NCBI RefSeq assembly: GCF_913773735.1
Contig: NZ_CAJYEB010000025.1
Span: 186,001-250,000, forward strand
Direction of reading: 5' to 3'
Length of the DNA stretch: 64,000 nucleotides
Source of the DNA: an uncultured Massilia sp.
GTDB taxonomy: Bacteria; Pseudomonadota; Gammaproteobacteria; Burkholderiales; Burkholderiaceae_D
Shown here: positions 56,581 to 64,000 of the stretch, in pieces
Layout: each line of letters starts with the position of its first letter
How positions within the stretch are numbered: the stretch's first letter is position 1
Position numbers and translations under genes: made by a program
The notes under the pieces: model-generated
Told to the model about the DNA's origin: nothing
What the model saw: only the letters and a program-made list of their open reading frames with translations
The model's database searches: none

Positions 56581-56600
56581 ACCTATACGTTCGTATGCCT
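56581..56600 (+). promoter_or_regulatory. GTATGAGG-box site 4 (upstream of alpha/beta hydrolase)
   Basis: ACCTATAC-GTTC-GTATGCCT, 116 bp before the ATG at 56717, with the common NTTC spacer. Confidence 0.5.
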
Positions 56601-56716
56601 AGACCGCGCTCGCGGGCCCCGCGCAGAATGCACGGGTCCGGATGCGGCAGCCTTCGCGTAGTCCGATCCGGGATCCTGCCGCCCGCCGGCGGTGTCTTCA
56701 CCTGAAAGGACGAGCC

Positions 56717-57556
56717 ATGACCATCACCCGCACCTCCAACACCATCACGACCCGCGACGGCACCACGATCCACTTCACGGACTGGGGCCACGGCCCGGTC
56801 GTGACCTTCAGCCACGGCTGGCCGCTGAACGGCGACGCCTGGGAAGACCAGATGATGTTCCTGGCCAACCACGGCTACCGCGTGATCGCCCACGACCGCC
56901 GCGGCCACGGCCGCTCCAGCAAGACCTGGCACGGCAACCACATGAACGACTACGCCGACGACCTGGCCCAGCTGATCGAGGCGCTCGACCTGAACGACAT
57001 CACGATGGTCGGCCACTCCACCGGCGGCGGCGAAGTCGCGCGCTACATCGGCCGCCACGGCACCGACCGCGTCAAGGCCGCCGTGCTGATCGGCGCGGTG
57101 ACGCCGCAGATGGTGGTGTCGGACGCCAACCCGAAGGGCGTGCCGATGGAGGTGTTCGACGGCATCCGCGCCGGCGTCCAGGCCAATCGCGCCCAGCTGT
57201 TCCAGGATTTCGCCGCGCCGTTCTACGGCTTCAACCGCGACGGCGCCAAGGATTCGCAGGGCGTGCGCGACACGTTCTGGCTGCAGGGCATGCAGTGCAG
57301 CATCCGCGCCGCCTACGAGTGCGTGAAGCAGTTCTCGGAAACCGACTTCACCGAAGACCTCAAGAAGATGACCGTGCCCACGCTGGTGATCCACGGCGAC
57401 GACGACCAGGTCGTCCCCATCGACACCACCGCGCGCCGCGGCGTCGAGCTGCTGCCGCAGGGCCGCCTGCTGGTCTACGAAGGCGCCCCGCACGGCCTGC
57501 CCACGACCCACAAGGACCGCCTGAACCAGGACCTGCTGGCCTTCCTGCGCGGCTGA
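56717..57556 (+). CDS. Alpha/beta hydrolase (non-haem haloperoxidase/esterase type)
   Basis: A 279-aa alpha/beta hydrolase. Catalytic triad candidates: Ser101 in GHSTGGG, Asp in HGDDDQVVP, and His in [11 protein letters not shown]-terminal [27 protein letters not shown] is typical of cofactor-free chloroperoxidase-like enzymes, which form peracids or hydrolyse esters. GAAAGGACGAGCC precedes the ATG. A GTATGAGG box lies in its promoter region and REP repeats follow the stop. Confidence 0.87.
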   Translation: MTITRTSNTITTRDGTTIHFTDWGHGPVVTFSHGWPLNGDAWEDQMMFLANHGYRVIAHDRRGHGRSSKTWHGNHMNDYADDLAQLIEALDLNDITMVGHSTGGGEVARYIGRHGTDRVKAAVLIGAVTPQMVVSDANPKGVPMEVFDGIRAGVQANRAQLFQDFAAPFYGFNRDGAKDSQGVRDTFWLQGMQCSIRAAYECVKQFSETDFTEDLKKMTVPTLVIHGDDDQVVPIDTTARRGVELLPQGRLLVYEGAPHGLPTTHKDRLNQDLLAFLRG

Positions 57557-57563
57557 AGAAGCA

Positions 57564-57800
57564 GGGGTCAGCGCAGGGGTCAGAGCCCGGTGTTGCCTTT
57601 CAAAGGGCTCTGACCCCGGTGTTCCGCCCGCGGCTCAGGGGCCAGCGCAGGGGTCAGCGCAGGGGTCAGAGCCCGGTGTTGCTTTTCAAAGGGCTCTGAC
57701 CCCGGTGTTCCGTCCGCGGCTCAGGGGTCAGAGCCCGGTGTTCCACCCGCGGCGCAGAGGTCAGCGCCCGGCGTTGCCTTTCAAAGGACTCTGCCCCGGG
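57564..57800. repeat. REP/BIME-like hairpin repeat cluster
   Basis: Starts eight bases after the hydrolase stop. Unit A: GGGGTCAGAGCCC (57576-57588), 16-base loop, perfect 13-base complement (57605-57617). Unit B: the same at 57662-57674 and 57691-57703. Unit C (57724-57800) is degenerate. GTGTTCCGCCCGCGGCTCAGG-like spacers link the units with an 86-bp A-to-B period. It fills most of the 329-bp gap 57557-57885; the remaining 57801-57885 shows nothing recognisable. Confidence 0.8.
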
Positions 57801-57885
57801 CGTTCCGCCCGCGCCTCCCCAAAAAACCCCTCGCCGGCGCGACCGCCCTCCAACGCCCGGCCCGCCCCGTCCGCCACCTGCCGCC

Positions 57886-58053
57886 TCACGCCGGCATCGC
57901 CTCTTCCTGCGCCGTCTCCGCCTCCTGCGCATCGTGCGCGCTGAACAATCCCGTCACGGCGAACCCCGCCTGCGGAAACGGGTGCGGCTGCAGCACCACG
58001 CACACGGCACCCATCAGCAGGGCGAACACCACGGAGGTCAGGTAGTACTTCAT
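57886..58053 (-). CDS. Small membrane protein of unknown function (55 aa)
   Basis: A 55-aa protein with one hydrophobic helix at the N-terminus (MKYYLTSVVFALLMGAVCVVL) and an acidic tail (AHDAQEAETAQEEAMPA). GGGGAG lies nine bases before the ATG. Either a single-pass inner-membrane protein or an exported small protein. A GTATGAGG box lies 105 bp upstream, so it may be a real, regulated gene. No family recognised. Confidence 0.55.
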   Translation of the reverse strand: MKYYLTSVVFALLMGAVCVVLQPHPFPQAGFAVTGLFSAHDAQEAETAQEEAMPA

Positions 58054-58158
58054 GATTTCGCTCCCCGGGGCCGGCGGCCCCTCCAGTCGGGTTAACGTGC
58101 GCAGCGCGGTGTGCGCTGACATCGTGACACCATCTTATGCCCACCCGTGCGCGCCGCC

Positions 58159-58178
58159 CACTATCCCTTCGTATGAGG
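58159..58178. promoter_or_regulatory. GTATGAGG-box site 5 (upstream of the 55-aa gene)
   Basis: CACTATCC-CTTC-GTATGAGG, overlapping the 3' end of the FAD monooxygenase gene and lying 105 bp upstream of the minus-strand 55-aa gene. The left half is degenerate. Confidence 0.45.
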
Positions 58179-59324
58179 CGGCGCGGCGCGGTCCAGTCCC
58201 ATGATGCGCGCGCCGATCTGCATGCCCCAGCGCGTCATCGTGGTGCCGGCGCGCAACTGCAGCACTTCCCAGTCGCGCAGGCGCTGCTCGACCGGGACGT
58301 CCGACCGCGCCAGCGCCTGGGCCAGCGCCAGCGCGTTGGCCGCGGCCTTGGCCGTGCTGCCGGCCGTGTGCGGGCGCGGCACGAAGGCGGCATCGCCGAC
58401 CAGCACCACGCGTCCGAACACCATGCGCGGCACGGCCAGGTCCTGGATCAGCTGCACGAACGGTTCCTCGGTCAGCCCCACCAGCCGGGCGAACACGGGC
58501 GCCAGCAGCGCGTCGGCATCGGCGCGCAGCGCGGCCGCGCGGGCGTCGGGCAACTGGCCCGGCGGCAGCGAGAACGGCCGGCTGCGTCCGTCGCGGCCGC
58601 GCAGCAGCGCGGGCAGGTGCTGTTCCGCCACCTTGCGGTACCACACCCAGTTCCAGCGCCGCCGTCCCGGCGCGGTCGCGCCGTCCTCGCCCGGCACCAG
58701 GTATTCGAGCAGCTGGTGGTCCTCGCCCTGCTGGAAGGCGAACACGCCGTCGAGCAGCGCGCGGTCCGCGCCGTCCAGGCGCGTCTCGGGCACCAGGCCG
58801 CGCCAGGCGACGTAGCCGGCGTACGCGGGCGCCACCTGCGGCAGCAGCTGGGACCGCACGGTGGAGCGCGCGCCGTCGGCGCCCACCAGCAGGTCGCCGG
58901 TCTCGACGCGCCCGCCGGCGAAGTGCGCGCGCACCTGGCCGCCGGCCTGCTCGAAGCGTTCCAGCACCTGGCCCGGGTGCAGGCAGGCATCGGGCAGCAT
59001 CGCGCGCATGGCGCCGTACAGCATGTTCCACGAGGTCTGCGTCTGCGGCTGCCAGCCGCGCTGCACCACCTCGCCGCCGGCGTCCAGGAAGACGCGGTCG
59101 CCCGACGCCACGCCCAGCGTGCCGGGATGGTGCAGGCCGGCGAAGTGGAAGGCGTGCAGCACGTCCGGCTGCAGCACGATGCCGCCGCCGCGGCTGTCGA
59201 GCGCATGCGGCGAGCGTTCGAACACGTCGACGCGCCAGCCGATGGCGCGCAGGGTGATGGCGGCCAGCAGGCCGCCGAGGGAGCCGCCGACGATCAGGGC
59301 GCGCGGCGCGGAAGTCTCGTTCAT
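58161..59324 (-). CDS. FAD-dependent aromatic monooxygenase (2,6-dihydroxypyridine hydroxylase-like)
   Basis: A 387-aa group A flavoprotein hydroxylase. FAD-binding GGSLGG (about 13-18) with FERS at the end of strand 2, the DG motif LLVGADGARSTVR (about 148-160) and GDAAFVPRPHTAGSTAKAAANALALA (about 298-323), the last close to 2,6-dihydroxypyridine 3-hydroxylase. It hydroxylates an aromatic or heteroaromatic ring with NAD(P)H and O2. The start overlaps the upstream LLM gene stop by four bases, so they are one operon. Confidence 0.84.
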   Translation of the reverse strand: MNETSAPRALIVGGSLGGLLAAITLRAIGWRVDVFERSPHALDSRGGGIVLQPDVLHAFHFAGLHHPGTLGVASGDRVFLDAGGEVVQRGWQPQTQTSWNMLYGAMRAMLPDACLHPGQVLERFEQAGGQVRAHFAGGRVETGDLLVGADGARSTVRSQLLPQVAPAYAGYVAWRGLVPETRLDGADRALLDGVFAFQQGEDHQLLEYLVPGEDGATAPGRRRWNWVWYRKVAEQHLPALLRGRDGRSRPFSLPPGQLPDARAAALRADADALLAPVFARLVGLTEEPFVQLIQDLAVPRMVFGRVVLVGDAAFVPRPHTAGSTAKAAANALALAQALARSDVPVEQRLRDWEVLQLRAGTTMTRWGMQIGARIMGLDRAAPPHTKG

Positions 59325-60292
59325 GGTGTCCTCGTCGTCATCGATGGGAGGCGCGGCACGACGTGCGCGCCGAGTTCCTCGAGCTGGGCGGCGACGGGTC
59401 GCGCGCCCTGCAGGTTGAGCAGCATGTGCGCCACGCCCAGGCCGGCCATGCGCTCCAGGTAGGCCAGCAGCGCATGGCGTCCGGCGCGCAGGCCCAGTTC
59501 GAGCGGGACGGCCGGGGCATGCGGGTCGTCCAGCAGTTCCAGCTGCAGCGACTGGACGAACGGCTTGTCCAGGCCGCCGGCGCGCTCGCGCAGCGCCTGG
59601 TGCCACAGCGCGATGCGTCCCTGCTGGCGCGCTTCCTCGCGGTGGTAGGTGGCCCAGCCGTCGGCGTGCGCCGCGATCCATTGCAGCGACTGGCGCATGC
59701 TGCCCACGGCCAGCAGCGGGATGCGCGCCTGCGGCGGCGCGGTCGGCGCGAAGCCGCCGGTGACCGCCTGCAGGGCCGGATCGCCCCCGGGCGCCAGCGC
59801 GGCGCGCAGCACGGCCCAGCGCTCGCGCAGCAGCGCGTCGCGGCCCTCCCCCACGCCGAAGGCGGCGAATTCCTGCGGGCGGTCGCCGGAGCCGAGGCCG
59901 AGGATCAGCCGTCCGCCGCTCATGCGGTCGAGCGACCACGCCGCCTTGGCCAGGTGCAGCGGATGGCGCAGCGGCAGCACGGCGGCCGCGGTGCCGATCG
60001 CCGCCTGCGGCGCCGCCAGCGCCAGCGCGGCCAGCCAGACGAACGGATCGTCCAGCACGGCGGCGTCGCCGCTGCTGCCCTGCGGGATGATCAGGGGAAC
60101 GTCGCGGGTCCACAGCGCGGCGACGCCGAGGGCGCCGGCGCGCGCGGCCAGCGCCAGCTCCGCGGCCACGTCGGCCGGCTGGCCGGGCGCGCGCACCAGC
60201 GGCGTCATCAGGCCGAGCGTGAGGTGGCCCGCCGCCAGCACGAGGGCGTGGGCGCGATTGAATCCGGCGGCGGTGGTGGTCGTGGCTTGCAT
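59321..60292 (-). CDS. LLM-class (luciferase-like) flavin oxidoreductase
   Basis: A 323-aa bacterial-luciferase-like TIM-barrel enzyme using FMNH2 or F420. Recognised by LGLMTPLVR at the N-terminus, LAARAGALGVAALWTRDVPL, LPLRHPLHLAKAAWSLDRMSGGRLILGLGSGDRPQEFAAFG (typical LLM core) and the C-terminal GVAHMLLNLQ. First gene of a two-gene operon with an FAD hydroxylase. It is divergent from the cytochrome c operon, and both promoters share 227 bp. Confidence 0.84.
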   Translation of the reverse strand: MQATTTTAAGFNRAHALVLAAGHLTLGLMTPLVRAPGQPADVAAELALAARAGALGVAALWTRDVPLIIPQGSSGDAAVLDDPFVWLAALALAAPQAAIGTAAAVLPLRHPLHLAKAAWSLDRMSGGRLILGLGSGDRPQEFAAFGVGEGRDALLRERWAVLRAALAPGGDPALQAVTGGFAPTAPPQARIPLLAVGSMRQSLQWIAAHADGWATYHREEARQQGRIALWHQALRERAGGLDKPFVQSLQLELLDDPHAPAVPLELGLRAGRHALLAYLERMAGLGVAHMLLNLQGARPVAAQLEELGAHVVPRLPSMTTRTP

Positions 60293-60444
60293 CGGTTTCT
60301 CCTGGCAGCGTCCCCAGCTTAGTCGCCGGCCGATCCGGAGGGAAGCGGAAGGGACGCAAGGGAGTATTGCGCGAAACGCAAAAATCGGCAGGCCGTTCCT
60401 CCACTACAGTATGCCGGCGGTTTCCGGCGGCGAGCCGCGCATGC

Positions 60445-60464
60445 GACTATCCCTTCGTATAACT
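60445..60464 (+). promoter_or_regulatory. GTATGAGG-box site 6 (upstream of cytochrome/molybdenum operon)
   Basis: GACTATCC-CTTC-GTATAACT, 55 bp before the cytochrome c gene start. The core CTATCCCTTCGTAT is identical to site 5. Confidence 0.5.
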
Positions 60465-60519
60465 GGCGTCGGGCATGACGCTTGTCCACAATCGCCCCAT
60501 CGACAAGAGGAGAACTGCG

Positions 60520-61785
60520 ATGAGACTACGCACCCTCGGCCTGGCCGGCGGCCTCGCCGCCGCCGGCGTCGCCGTCGTGCTGGGCGGCCTGTACGCGTGG
60601 ACCCGGCCGGCCCCGTTCCCCGCCGCGGACGCCCCGCCCGCGCCGCCGGCCCCGGCCATCCTGGCCGCCGGCGCGCGCGTCGTGGCGCTCGGCGACTGCA
60701 TGGTCTGCCATACCAACGGCGCCGGTCCGGCGTATGCCGGCGGCCTGCCGCTGCGCACGCCCTTCGGCACCATCTACAGCACCAACATCACGCCCGACCC
60801 CGAGACCGGCATCGGGCGCTGGACGCTGGCCGCGTTCCGGCGCGCGCTGCGCGAAGGCGTGGCGCGCGACGGCCACCTGCTGTATCCGGCCTTCCCCTAC
60901 ATCCACTACACGCGCATGTCGGACCGCGACATCGAACTGGCCTACCAGTACCTGATGACGCGCGCCCCGGTGAAGGTGCGCCAGCCGGACAACGAGCTCG
61001 TGTTCCCGCTCAACTTCCGCCCGCTGCTGGCCGCCTGGAACGTGCTGTACCTGCGCCCCGGCGACGCCACGATTCCCGCGCAGCAGGCCACGCCCCTCGC
61101 GCGCGGCCGCTACCTGGTCGACACGCTGGGCCATTGCGCCTCCTGCCACAGCGGCCTGACGCTGGCCGGCGGCGAGCGCAGCCCGGCCTTCCACGGCGGC
61201 TCCATCGACGGCTGGGACGCGCCCGACCTCACCCGCCTGGCGGCCGGCCCCGTGCCGTGGCGCGAACGGGAACTGGTGGACTACCTGCGCGGCGGCCTGT
61301 CGCTCGCCCACGGCGCCGCCAAGGGTCCGATGCGTCCCGTGACCGAGCGCCTGGCCGAGGTGCCGCGCGCCGACGTCGAGGCGATGGCCGCCTACCTGAT
61401 GTCGATCCAGGAACCCGCGCCGGCGGCGGCCGCCGCAACGCCGGTCCGGCCGCCGTCCGCCGCCGGCGCGCGCCTGTTCGCCGCCGCCTGCGCCGGCTGC
61501 CACACCGACGCCGCGCCGATGATGCGCCTGGCCGCGCGCCCCGCGCTGGCGCGCAGCAGCGCCCTGCAGTCCGCGAGCCCGGCCAACTTCATCCAGGCCG
61601 TCCAGCAGGGCATCCCCTGGAACCAGCCCGCGTCGCACGTCTACATGCCGCCGTTTCGCGACGTGCTGACCGACGCCCAGGTCGCCGAGCTGGCCGACTA
61701 CGTCCGTACCGGCCTGGCCGGCAAACCCGCCTGGCGCGACGTCGCCGCCGCCAGCGCCAAAGCGCGCAAGGAGTCCGAACAATGA
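60520..61785 (+). CDS. Tri-haem membrane-anchored cytochrome c subunit of periplasmic dehydrogenase
   Basis: A 421-aa cytochrome with an N-terminal hydrophobic anchor (about 5-27) and three haem motifs: CMVCH (about 66), CASCH (about 207) and CAGCH (about 326), the layout of the cytochrome subunit of acetic-acid-bacteria-type alcohol, aldehyde or gluconate dehydrogenases. Here it should take electrons from the molybdenum hydroxylase encoded next and pass them to quinone. AAGAGGAGAACTGCG precedes the ATG. Its stop overlaps the next start (ATGA). Confidence 0.87.
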   Translation: MRLRTLGLAGGLAAAGVAVVLGGLYAWTRPAPFPAADAPPAPPAPAILAAGARVVALGDCMVCHTNGAGPAYAGGLPLRTPFGTIYSTNITPDPETGIGRWTLAAFRRALREGVARDGHLLYPAFPYIHYTRMSDRDIELAYQYLMTRAPVKVRQPDNELVFPLNFRPLLAAWNVLYLRPGDATIPAQQATPLARGRYLVDTLGHCASCHSGLTLAGGERSPAFHGGSIDGWDAPDLTRLAAGPVPWRERELVDYLRGGLSLAHGAAKGPMRPVTERLAEVPRADVEAMAAYLMSIQEPAPAAAAATPVRPPSAAGARLFAAACAGCHTDAAPMMRLAARPALARSSALQSASPANFIQAVQQGIPWNQPASHVYMPPFRDVLTDAQVAELADYVRTGLAGKPAWRDVAAASAKARKESEQ

Positions 61786-62246
61786 GCACCAACGTCACCG
61801 TCAACGGCCGCCGCCAGGCGCTGCAATCCGATCCCGCCACCCCGCTGCTGTACGTGCTGCGCGACGAACTGAAGCTCAACGGCGCCAAGTTCGGCTGCGG
61901 CATGGGCCAGTGCGGCGCCTGCACCGTCATCGTCGACGGCAAGCCGGTGTTTTCCTGCCTGACGCCGCTGGCGGCACTCGAGGGCCGCGCCGTGCGCACC
62001 GTCGAGGGCCTGGGCACCGTCGACAAGCCTGGCCGCCTGCAGGCCGCCTTCCTGAAGCACCAGGCGGCGCAGTGCGGCTACTGCATCGCCGGCATGATCG
62101 CCCGCGCGCAGGCGCTGCTGGAGCGGCACAAGCACCCCACCGAGGACCAGATCCGCACCTGGATGGAGCCGAACCTGTGCCGTTGCGGCACCCACCACCG
62201 CATCCTCGCGGCGATCCGCGAAGTGGCGCAGGAGGGACTGGCATGA
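61782..62246 (+). CDS. Molybdenum hydroxylase small subunit, (2Fe-2S)2 protein (IorA-like)
   Basis: A 154-aa iron-sulfur subunit of the xanthine-dehydrogenase family. Plant-type 2Fe-2S site CGMGQCGACTV...SC (about 39-59) and second cluster CGYC...CRC (about 98-134). It shuttles electrons from the molybdopterin subunit to the cytochrome. Four-base overlaps on both sides mark a tight operon: cytochrome, small subunit, large subunit. Confidence 0.9.
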   Translation: MSTNVTVNGRRQALQSDPATPLLYVLRDELKLNGAKFGCGMGQCGACTVIVDGKPVFSCLTPLAALEGRAVRTVEGLGTVDKPGRLQAAFLKHQAAQCGYCIAGMIARAQALLERHKHPTEDQIRTWMEPNLCRCGTHHRILAAIREVAQEGLA

Positions 62247-64000
62247 CGACCATCGACAAGGACATCGACCCGGCGCGCCGCGCCTTCGTCCGGCGCGGCG
62301 CCCTGGTGCTGGGCTTTTCGCTGCTGCCCGGGGCCGCGCTGGCCGAGTTCAACGCCATGGGCCTGCCGCCGCTGGCCGACGCGCGCCTGCCCGGCAGCCT
62401 GAAGAACACCCCGATGCTGGACGCCTGGATCCGCGTGGCGCCGAACGGCAAGGTGACGGTCTGCAGCGGCAAGGTGGAACTGGGCACCGGCGTGCGCACG
62501 GCGCTGATCCAGGTGGCGCTCGAACAGCTGGAACTGGAACCCGGCGCGATCCGCTTCATCGCCGGCGATACGGCGCTGACCCCGAACGAAGGTTTCACCG
62601 CCGGCAGCCACTCGATCGCCGACAGCGGCACGGCGCTGCTGCACGCCTCCAGCCAGGTCGCGGCCCTGCTGCGCGGCGGCGCCGCCGCCCAGTGGCGGCT
62701 GGACGCTAGCCAGGTGCTGCTGCGCGCCGGCCGCGCCGTGGCGCCGGACGGGCGCAGCATGCACTACGGCGAGGCGGTGCGCGGCATCGACCTGCACCGC
62801 ATGGCCGCGCGCACGTCGCCGCTGCGCGACCCGGCGCGCTACCGCCTGATCGGCAAGCCGCTGCCGCGCGTGGACATCCCGGCCAAGCTGGCCGGCGGCG
62901 CCGCCTACGTGCAGGACCTGCGCCTGCCCGGCATGCTGCATGCGCGCGTGGTGCGCCCGCCGCGCCCCGGGGCGCGCCTGGTCGCTGCCGGCCTGGAAGG
63001 GGCGCTGGCCGCGGCGCGCGCCTTGCCCGGCGTGCGCCAGGTGGTCCGCGACGGCAACTACCTGGCCGTGCTGGCCGACGGCGAATGGCAGGCGGTGACG
63101 GCGATGAACGCCCTGAACGGCGCCGTGCGCTGGGAAGGCGGGGCGGCGCTGCCCGAGCCCGGCGCCATCCACGCCACCCTGCAGGCGCTGCCGGCGCAGG
63201 ACATCGAGATCCTGCGCACCGGCCACGTCCCGCCGCCCGGCGCCGTGGCGGGCCGCGCGGTCAGCGCGCGCTATACCAAGCAGTACGTGCTGCACGGCTC
63301 GATCGGCCCCTCGTGCGCGGTGGGGCAGCTGGTCGACGGCGTGCTGACGGTCTGGACGCACACGCAGGGCGTGTTCCCGCTGCGCGCCGCGCTCGCCGAG
63401 CTGGTGGGCATGCCGCTCGACAAGGTGCGTTGCATCCACACCGAGGGGTCCGGCTGCTACGGCCAGAACGGCGCCGACGACGTGGCCGCCGACGCCGCCC
63501 TGCTGGCGCGCGCCGCGCCCGGCCGCCCGGTGCGCGTGCAGCTGATGCGCGAACAGGAAAACATGTGGGAGCCGTATGCCCCGGCCATGGTCACGCAGGT
63601 GCGCGCCGGCCTCGACGCCGACGGCCGCATCGGCTGGTGGGACTATACGCTGTGGAGCGGCTCGCACAACGAACGGCCCGGCAACGCCGGCAAGCTGGTG
63701 CCGGCCTGGCTGCTGGCGCGGCCGATCGCGCCGTCGCCCTCGCTGCCGATGCCCCAGCCCGAGGGCGGCGGCGACCGCAACGCGCTGCCGCTGTACGAGA
63801 TCCCGAACGCGCGCGTGGTCAATCACTTCCTGCCGGTGACGCCGCTGCGCACCTCGGCCATGCGTTCGCTGGGCGCCCACCTCAACATCACCACCATCGA
63901 GGGCACGATCGAGCAGCTGGCGCGCCTGGCCGGCACGGACGCCGTCCAGTTCCGCCTGGCGCACCTGCGCGGCCAGCCGCGCGCGCGCGCCGTGATCGAG
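62243..64000 (+). CDS. Molybdopterin-binding large subunit (IorB-like aldehyde/isoquinoline oxidoreductase), truncated by window
   Basis: At least 586 residues are present and the frame is open at the window end. A Tat-like N-terminus (RRAFVRRGALVLGFSLLPGAALA) indicates periplasmic export. Molybdopterin-family motifs include GKVELGTGVRTALIQV (about 73-88), GKPLPRVDIPAKLAGGAAYVQD and EGSGCYGQNGADDVAADAALLA. The family oxidises aldehydes or N-heterocycles such as isoquinoline. No FAD subunit is seen, fitting a cytochrome-linked enzyme. Confidence 0.88.
   Translation, partial: MTTIDKDIDPARRAFVRRGALVLGFSLLPGAALAEFNAMGLPPLADARLPGSLKNTPMLDAWIRVAPNGKVTVCSGKVELGTGVRTALIQVALEQLELEPGAIRFIAGDTALTPNEGFTAGSHSIADSGTALLHASSQVAALLRGGAAAQWRLDASQVLLRAGRAVAPDGRSMHYGEAVRGIDLHRMAARTSPLRDPARYRLIGKPLPRVDIPAKLAGGAAYVQDLRLPGMLHARVVRPPRPGARLVAAGLEGALAAARALPGVRQVVRDGNYLAVLADGEWQAVTAMNALNGAVRWEGGAALPEPGAIHATLQALPAQDIEILRTGHVPPPGAVAGRAVSARYTKQYVLHGSIGPSCAVGQLVDGVLTVWTHTQGVFPLRAALAELVGMPLDKVRCIHTEGSGCYGQNGADDVAADAALLARAAPGRPVRVQLMREQENMWEPYAPAMVTQVRAGLDADGRIGWWDYTLWSGSHNERPGNAGKLVPAWLLARPIAPSPSLPMPQPEGGGDRNALPLYEIPNARVVNHFLPVTPLRTSAMRSLGAHLNITTIEGTIEQLARLAGTDAVQFRLAHLRGQPRARAVIE

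Noticed and set aside
57564..57800. CRISPR array
   Set aside because: The repeats are hairpin units of unequal spacing with similar, not unique, spacers, and no cas gene is nearby.

Overview
The window is a GC-rich (about 70%) bacterial chromosome segment with densely packed genes. It carries many LysR/AraC/TetR regulators, c-di-GMP proteins, cytochrome c proteins, type VI secretion genes and GGGGTCAGAGCCC-type extragenic repeats. This fits a betaproteobacterium of the Oxalobacteraceae (Massilia/Telluria-like). That placement is inferred from gene style and remembered relatives, because no rRNA marker is present. I saw no tRNA, rRNA, CRISPR array, insertion sequence or prophage.

Layout. 0-7 kb: a di-haem peroxidase end, two orphan exported proteins, a GNAT-fused acyl-CoA synthetase-like protein acetyltransferase and a CDF metal transporter. 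7.2-15.3 kb: the most unusual region, nine consecutive same-strand genes for secreted phage-tail-collar-like proteins, each with a signal peptide and four invariant cysteines. 15.3-22.4 kb: a copper block made of a His-rich protein, a Met/His-rich protein, a TolC-like lipoprotein, a Tat-exported multicopper oxidase and, on the other strand, a CopA-type ATPase whose reading frame runs straight into a CopZ-like chaperone that keeps its own ribosome-binding site. A small outer-membrane barrel gene lies between. 22.4-27 kb: an isolated tssF-tssG pair, a glutathione transferase and a short-chain dehydrogenase. 27-37 kb: signalling genes, namely two GGDEF/EAL proteins (one with a degenerate GGDEF), a PAS histidine kinase with a FixJ/StyR-like regulator and a stand-alone receiver. 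37-48.9 kb: a KfrA-like protein, a cation/proton antiporter with a divergent TetR gene, then four divergent regulator/enzyme or regulator/transporter pairs (LysR/nitronate monooxygenase, AraC/aldo-keto reductase, LysR/aldo-keto reductase, NimR-like/NimT-like). 49-53.6 kb: an exported amidohydrolase and a pirin-OsmC-DoxX-pirin group. 53.8-64 kb: an acyl-CoA ligase, a LysR, an alpha/beta hydrolase, a repeat cluster, a two-gene monooxygenase operon and a divergent periplasmic cytochrome c/molybdenum-hydroxylase operon that runs off the window.

How it may work together. A quasi-palindromic motif, CYATAC-N4-GTATGAGG and variants, sits at six promoter positions: ahead of both c-di-GMP genes, the lone receiver, the alpha/beta hydrolase, a 55-aa protein and the cytochrome/molybdenum operon. 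The FixJ-like regulator encoded in the middle of these targets is the natural candidate to bind it. Much of 37-61 kb looks like an electrophile, nitro-compound and oxidant response region, with small redox enzymes each controlled by an adjacent regulator.
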